The notes under the pieces: generated by a model
What the model saw: the letters and a program-made list of their open reading frames with translations, nothing else
Told to the model about the DNA's origin: nothing
Databases searched by the model: none
Assembly: GCA_014379885.1 (NCBI GenBank)
Contig: JACMKW010000338.1
Coordinates: 1 to 7,976 of the forward strand
Direction of reading: 5' to 3'
Source: Rhizobacter sp.
GTDB lineage: Bacteria; Pseudomonadota; Gammaproteobacteria; Burkholderiales; Burkholderiaceae
DNA: 7,976 bases
Program-made: the position numbers and the translations under genes
In this document: in pieces, positions 4,908 to 7,976 of the stretch
How the letters are laid out: each line of letters starts with the position of its first letter
How positions within the stretch are numbered: the stretch's first letter is position 1

Positions 4908-7091
4908 ATGGATCACAGCAGCCACACCGGCCATGCCCACCATCACCCAGCCCCTGCCACGCCGCCTGTGCCTGCAGTGCAAGCGGCGGCCGGAACCATC
5001 TACACCTGCCCCATGCACCCGGAGATCCGCCAGAGTCTCCCGGGCAGCTGCCCCAAATGCGGCATGACGCTGGAGCCTCTGCTGCCGACGCTCGATGATG
5101 ACGGGAACCCCGAGCTGGTCGACTTTCAGCGGCGCTTCTGGTGGACTTTGCCGCTGACGGTGATCGTCACCCTGCTCGCCATGTTCGGCCACCGCCTGGG
5201 CTGGTTCAGCATGGCCACGCAGAGCTGGGTCGAGCTCGTGCTCACCCTGCCGGTGGCGCTGTGGGCGGGCTGGCCGTTCTTCGTGCGCGGCGCACAGTCG
5301 GTGGTGCACCGCAGCCCGAACATGTGGACGCTGATCGGCCTCGGTACAGGCGCCGCATTTGTCTACAGCGTGGCAGCCACCGTGGTGCCCGAGGTGTTCC
5401 CGGCCTCGTTCGTGGCCATGGGGCGTGTGGCGGTGTACTTCGAGGCGGCCGCCGTCATCATCTCGCTCACGCTCCTGGGGCAGATTCTCGAACTGAAAGC
5501 GCGCTCACAAACCTCGGCGGCCATCAAGTCGCTGCTCGGGCTGGCACCCAAGACCGCGCGCCGCATCGCCCCCGACGGCAGCGAGGCCGACATCCCGCTG
5601 GCCAACGTGCATGTGGGTGACCTGCTGCGCGTGCGCCCGGGCGAGAAAGTGCCGGTTGACGGCGTGGTGGTCGAAGGCAGCAGCGCACTCGACGAATCCA
5701 TGCTCACCGGCGAGCCCCTGCCCGTGACCAAGCGCGCCGGCGACAAGCTGATCGGCGCCACGCTCAACACCAGCGGTGCGCTGGTGATGCGCTCCGAGCA
5801 CGTGGGCTCGGCCACCGTGCTCGCGCAAATCGTGCAAATGGTGGCGATGGCCCAGCGCTCGCGCGCGCCCATGCAGCGCATGGCCGACACCGTGGCTGGC
5901 TATTTTGTGATGGGGGTGGTCGGCATCGCGCTGCTCACCTTCTTCGCCTGGGGCCTGTTCGGGCCCGAGCCGAGCTGGGTCTATGGCTTGATCAACGCTG
6001 TGGCCGTGCTCATCATTGCCTGCCCCTGTGCGCTGGGGCTGGCCACGCCCATGTCCATCATGGTGGCCACGGGCCGGGGCGCGACACAGGGCGTGTTGTT
6101 CCGCGATGCCGCGGCCATCGAGAACCTGCGCAAGATCGACACGCTGATCGTCGACAAGACCGGGACGCTCACCGAAGGGCGGCCCGCCTTCGAACGCGCA
6201 CTGCCGGCTGCCGGCTTCACCGAAGACGAAGTGCTGCGCCTGGCCGCCAGCCTCGATCAGGGCAGCGAACACCCGCTGGCCGCCGCCATCGTGGCCGCCG
6301 CACGCGAGCGTGGCCTTGCGCTCGGCAAACCCGAGCAGTTCGATTCGGCATCGGGCATCGGCGTGCGCGGCCTGTTGGAGGGCAAGGCGCTTGCGCTCGG
6401 CAACACGGCCCTGATGGAACAACTCGGCGTGGACGTGTCGGCGCTGAAGGCCCCAGCCGAGGAACTGCGCAGCCAAGGTGCGAGCGTGATGCACCTGGCG
6501 GTGGATGGAAAGATCGCCGGGCTGTTGGCCGTGTCCGACCCGATCAAGGCGACCACGGCGGACGCATTGGCCTCGCTGCGCACGGCCGGCCTGCGCGTGA
6601 TCATGGCCACCGGCGATGGCCTCACCACCGCGCGGGCCGTCGGCAAACGCCTGGGCATCGATGAGGTGCATGGCGAAGTGAAGCCGGTCGACAAGCTGCA
6701 GTTGGTGGAGCGGCTGCAACGCGAAGGCCGCGTGGTCGCAATGGCCGGTGACGGCATCAACGACGCACCCGCACTGGCCCGCGCCGATGTGGGCATTGCC
6801 ATGGGCACCGGCACCGACGTGGCCATGAACAGCGCCCAGCTCACGCTGGTGAAGGGCGACCTGCGCGGCATTGCCACGGCACGCCTGCTGTCGGTGGCCA
6901 CTGTGGCCAACATGAAGCAGAACCTGGGCTTCGCCTTCGTCTACAACATGCTCGGCGTACCGCTGGCTGCGGGTCTGCTGTACCCCCTCACCGGCTGGCT
7001 GCTCTCGCCCATGATCGCCGCGCTGGCGATGAGCCTGAGTTCAGCCTCGGTGGTGGGCAATGCGCTGCGGCTGCGAGGGGCGCGGCCGTGA
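4908..7091 (+). CDS. copA: Cu(I)/Ag(I)-exporting P1B-1-type ATPase (CopA)
   Basis: This 727-residue membrane pump uses ATP to move Cu(I) or Ag(I) from cytoplasm to periplasm. It starts with a His cluster (six His within residues 3-13). A small heavy-metal-binding domain follows, YTCPMHPEI at 32-40 and CPKCGM at 48-53. The usual ferredoxin-like HMA domain with CxxC is absent. Core motifs are complete: TGE at 267-269 (actuator), CPC at 372-374 in the sixth main helix, DKTGT with phosphorylated Asp416, HP at 455-456, and GDGIND at 614-619. Helix 7 has Tyr679-Asn680, and helix 8 has MSLSS (Met708, Ser711, Ser712), the Cu(I) signature of P1B-1 rather than Zn/Cd/Pb pumps. Length is normal for HMBD-type CopA/SilP/CopF-like pumps. 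It follows the Met-rich lipoprotein by 85 nt and probably shares its transcript. Choice between copper and silver as the main substrate is not decidable here. Confidence 0.96.
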   Translation: MDHSSHTGHAHHHPAPATPPVPAVQAAAGTIYTCPMHPEIRQSLPGSCPKCGMTLEPLLPTLDDDGNPELVDFQRRFWWTLPLTVIVTLLAMFGHRLGWFSMATQSWVELVLTLPVALWAGWPFFVRGAQSVVHRSPNMWTLIGLGTGAAFVYSVAATVVPEVFPASFVAMGRVAVYFEAAAVIISLTLLGQILELKARSQTSAAIKSLLGLAPKTARRIAPDGSEADIPLANVHVGDLLRVRPGEKVPVDGVVVEGSSALDESMLTGEPLPVTKRAGDKLIGATLNTSGALVMRSEHVGSATVLAQIVQMVAMAQRSRAPMQRMADTVAGYFVMGVVGIALLTFFAWGLFGPEPSWVYGLINAVAVLIIACPCALGLATPMSIMVATGRGATQGVLFRDAAAIENLRKIDTLIVDKTGTLTEGRPAFERALPAAGFTEDEVLRLAASLDQGSEHPLAAAIVAAARERGLALGKPEQFDSASGIGVRGLLEGKALALGNTALMEQLGVDVSALKAPAEELRSQGASVMHLAVDGKIAGLLAVSDPIKATTADALASLRTAGLRVIMATGDGLTTARAVGKRLGIDEVHGEVKPVDKLQLVERLQREGRVVAMAGDGINDAPALARADVGIAMGTGTDVAMNSAQLTLVKGDLRGIATARLLSVATVANMKQNLGFAFVYNMLGVPLAAGLLYPLTGWLLSPMIAALAMSLSSASVVGNALRLRGARP

Positions 7092-7108
7092 ACTTGCACC
7101 ACGGCGAG

Positions 7109-7136
7109 TTGGCTCTTCGCTCGGCGCGCCTAAACT
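7109..7136 (+). promoter_or_regulatory. Probable sigma-70 promoter giving a leaderless transcript
   Basis: TTGGCT (7109-7114) and TAAACT (7131-7136) are spaced by 16 nt. Six nt (cgcccc) then separate the -10 from the ATG at 7143, so the expected transcription start coincides with the A of the start codon. No Shine-Dalgarno is present, which fits leaderless translation. The promoter would let the small Cys protein and the efflux genes be transcribed separately from copA. Confidence 0.6.
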
Positions 7137-7142
7137 CGCCCC

Positions 7143-7553
7143 ATGGTTCGCACCTGCCGTCAACGCCGCTGGCTCTCGGGCTGGCTGATCTTGGCACTGC
7201 TCTTCATGCAGTTGGCCACGGCGGCCTACGCCTGCCCGGCGCAAGTGACGGCTGAGCGCACGGTTGCGGCAACACCCGCGATGCCCGAGATGCCCGGCTG
7301 CGACATGGCACAACCGATGGACCCAGACCAGCCGCAGCTTTGCCAGGCCCACTGCCAGCAAGGCAACCAGGCCGTCAACCCGCCGCAAGCTGGCGATGCC
7401 GCCTCACCACCCGTGCTGCTGGCCGTGCTCGACTGGGCTCGGGCCGCACTCGCGGTGCCGCAGCCCAAGGGCATGGAGCATGGGGTCGACGCTGGCGCGG
7501 CGCCGCCCGGTTCACCACCGCTCTACATCGTCCTGCTCGTCCTTCGCAACTAG
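7143..7553 (+). CDS. Small exported Cys-containing protein, candidate copper-responsive upstream ORF
   Basis: This is a 136-residue protein of no family I can name with certainty. It has a basic N-terminus (RTCRQRRW) and one hydrophobic segment (about 11-30), which is a signal peptide or membrane anchor ending near Tyr29-Ala-Cys31. Cys53 follows in PEMPGCDM, then CQAHC at 67-71. Several Met-Pro pairs precede this motif. The C-terminus has two Pro-Pro pairs followed by a hydrophobic tail (APPGSPPLYIVLLVLRN, 120-136). It stands 51 nt after copA and 81 nt before the outer-membrane efflux gene. Cys/Met/His content and context point to copper. The layout recalls DUF2946/CruR-type upstream ORFs of Bordetella, where a Cys motif senses copper in the nascent chain and a C-terminal RAPP arrest motif governs downstream expression. 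It could instead be a simple periplasmic copper-binding protein. Confidence 0.82.
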   Translation: MVRTCRQRRWLSGWLILALLFMQLATAAYACPAQVTAERTVAATPAMPEMPGCDMAQPMDPDQPQLCQAHCQQGNQAVNPPQAGDAASPPVLLAVLDWARAALAVPQPKGMEHGVDAGAAPPGSPPLYIVLLVLRN

Positions 7554-7634
7554 GCCCGGACACATCAGCGGAGTTTGCCTTGTGCAAACCCGCGCGCTGC
7601 TGTTTCCCGCCTGTGTTGACCCGAAGGACATGAC
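7554..7634 (+). promoter_or_regulatory. Leader between the small Cys protein and the efflux gene, with hairpin and ribosome site
   Basis: This 81-nt gap holds a 6-bp stem GTTTGC/GCAAAC with a 5-nt loop (7573-7589), then a C/T-rich, G-poor stretch, and a good GAAGGA ribosome site (7623-7628) 6 nt before the ATG at 7635. The C/T-rich part could serve Rho loading if translation upstream stops early. That role is inferred, not shown. Confidence 0.4.
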
Positions 7635-7976
7635 ATGCAATTCCACCCCCTCACCCTGCGCGCGAGCATGGCACTCGCGGCGCTGTGCTGGCCTGCCTGG
7701 GCCAGTGCCGGCCTGAGCTTCGACGAGGCCACACACCTCGCACTCGACCAGGCGCCCTCGCTCGCCGCGCAACACAACGCACTGGCCAGCGCCCAGGCCG
7801 CACAACCCGCCGCGGCCACCTTGCCCGACCCCCGCCTGACGCTGGGGGTGGACAACCTGCCCCTGAGTGGCAGCGATCGTTTCAACCTCACGCGTGACTT
7901 CATGACCATGCAGCGCATCGGCCTGATGCAGGAGGTGCCCAACCGAGGCAAACGCGAAGCGCGTGCCGCCGGCGCC
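7635..7976 (+). CDS. TolC-family outer-membrane efflux protein (CusC/CzcC-like), N-terminal part
   Basis: This is the first 114 codons of an outer-membrane channel subunit for tripartite metal efflux; the rest lies beyond the right edge. A Sec signal peptide ends near WASA (residue 25). Cys18 has Leu before it, so it is a poor lipobox and the protein is probably not lipidated. The mature start GLSFDEATHLALDQAPSL is typical of the first TolC repeat, and LPDPRLTLGVDNLP fits the family's PDP-x-L-x-x-G-x-x-N-x-P block. The MTMQRIGLMQEVPNRGKR segment matches the RIG-x-x-Q-x-x-P-x-x-GKR region of Cus/Czc-type members. An ATG at 7630 in another frame lacks proper ribosome spacing. With copA and a Met-rich lipoprotein upstream, copper or silver is the likely substrate, and the membrane-fusion and RND pump genes would be expected downstream. 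Confidence 0.92.
   Translation, partial: MQFHPLTLRASMALAALCWPAWASAGLSFDEATHLALDQAPSLAAQHNALASAQAAQPAAATLPDPRLTLGVDNLPLSGSDRFNLTRDFMTMQRIGLMQEVPNRGKREARAAGA

Noticed and set aside
4277..5309. Minus-strand frames (4277-4891, 4443-5309) opposite the lipoprotein and copA
   Set aside because: Their His/Ala/Arg/Cys-rich products are reverse readings of the Met codons (CAT) and of the copA N-terminus; no independent support.
5505..6719. Long minus-strand frame within copA
   Set aside because: It is an antisense shadow of a fully conserved P-type ATPase.
7092..7142. Intrinsic terminator after copA
   Set aside because: No stem followed by a T-run is present, so read-through from copA into the small Cys gene remains possible.
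7264..7716. Plus-strand frame overlapping the small Cys protein and the TolC-type gene
   Set aside because: It is out of frame with two better-supported genes, and its Ser/Arg/Pro/Cys-rich product looks like a frame shadow.

Overview
The window is GC-rich, with strong G/C at third codon positions. It looks like a chromosomal segment of a beta-proteobacterium, probably Burkholderiales and most likely Comamonadaceae-like. This placement is an inference from base composition, protein style and a -10 box set directly against an ATG; no rRNA or other marker gene is present.

Left half (1-3976, all minus strand): a peptide-scavenging cluster. Read in transcription order, it holds a full-length dipeptide-binding protein close to E. 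coli DppA (3976 to 2363), a secreted M13 (neprilysin/PepO-type) zinc metallopeptidase (2280 to 268), and a second DppA-like binding protein (219 to 1) that runs off the left edge. The gaps are short (82 and 48 nt). A strong GC hairpin lies between dppA and the peptidase gene. The arrangement suggests that periplasmic peptides are cut by the M13 enzyme and captured by two binding proteins for an ABC importer whose membrane and ATPase genes would lie beyond the left edge.

Middle (3977-4375): a 399-nt divergent intergenic region. It holds a likely dppA promoter, a long imperfect inverted repeat (4261-4343) with a nested hairpin, and a doubtful minus-strand small ORF.

Right half (4376-7976, all plus strand): a copper/silver tolerance cluster. 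It encodes a methionine-rich lipoprotein, a CopA-type P1B-1 ATPase with a His-rich leader plus a Cys/Met/His metal-binding domain instead of a CxxC HMA domain, a small Cys-containing protein that appears to be expressed from its own leaderless promoter, and the start of a TolC/CusC/CzcC-type outer-membrane factor that is cut by the right edge. Together these suggest Cu(I) export from the cytoplasm by CopA, buffering in the periplasm by the Met-rich lipoprotein, and onward efflux by an RND complex whose other parts would lie to the right.

The most interesting candidate is the small Cys protein at 7143-7553. It sits between copA and the efflux gene, has a CQAHC motif, and ends with closely spaced Pro-Pro pairs before a hydrophobic tail. 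That layout recalls the copper-sensing upstream ORF CruR (DUF2946) of Bordetella, in which a Cys motif and a C-terminal Pro-Pro arrest motif control downstream genes. The link is an inference; family membership cannot be confirmed here.
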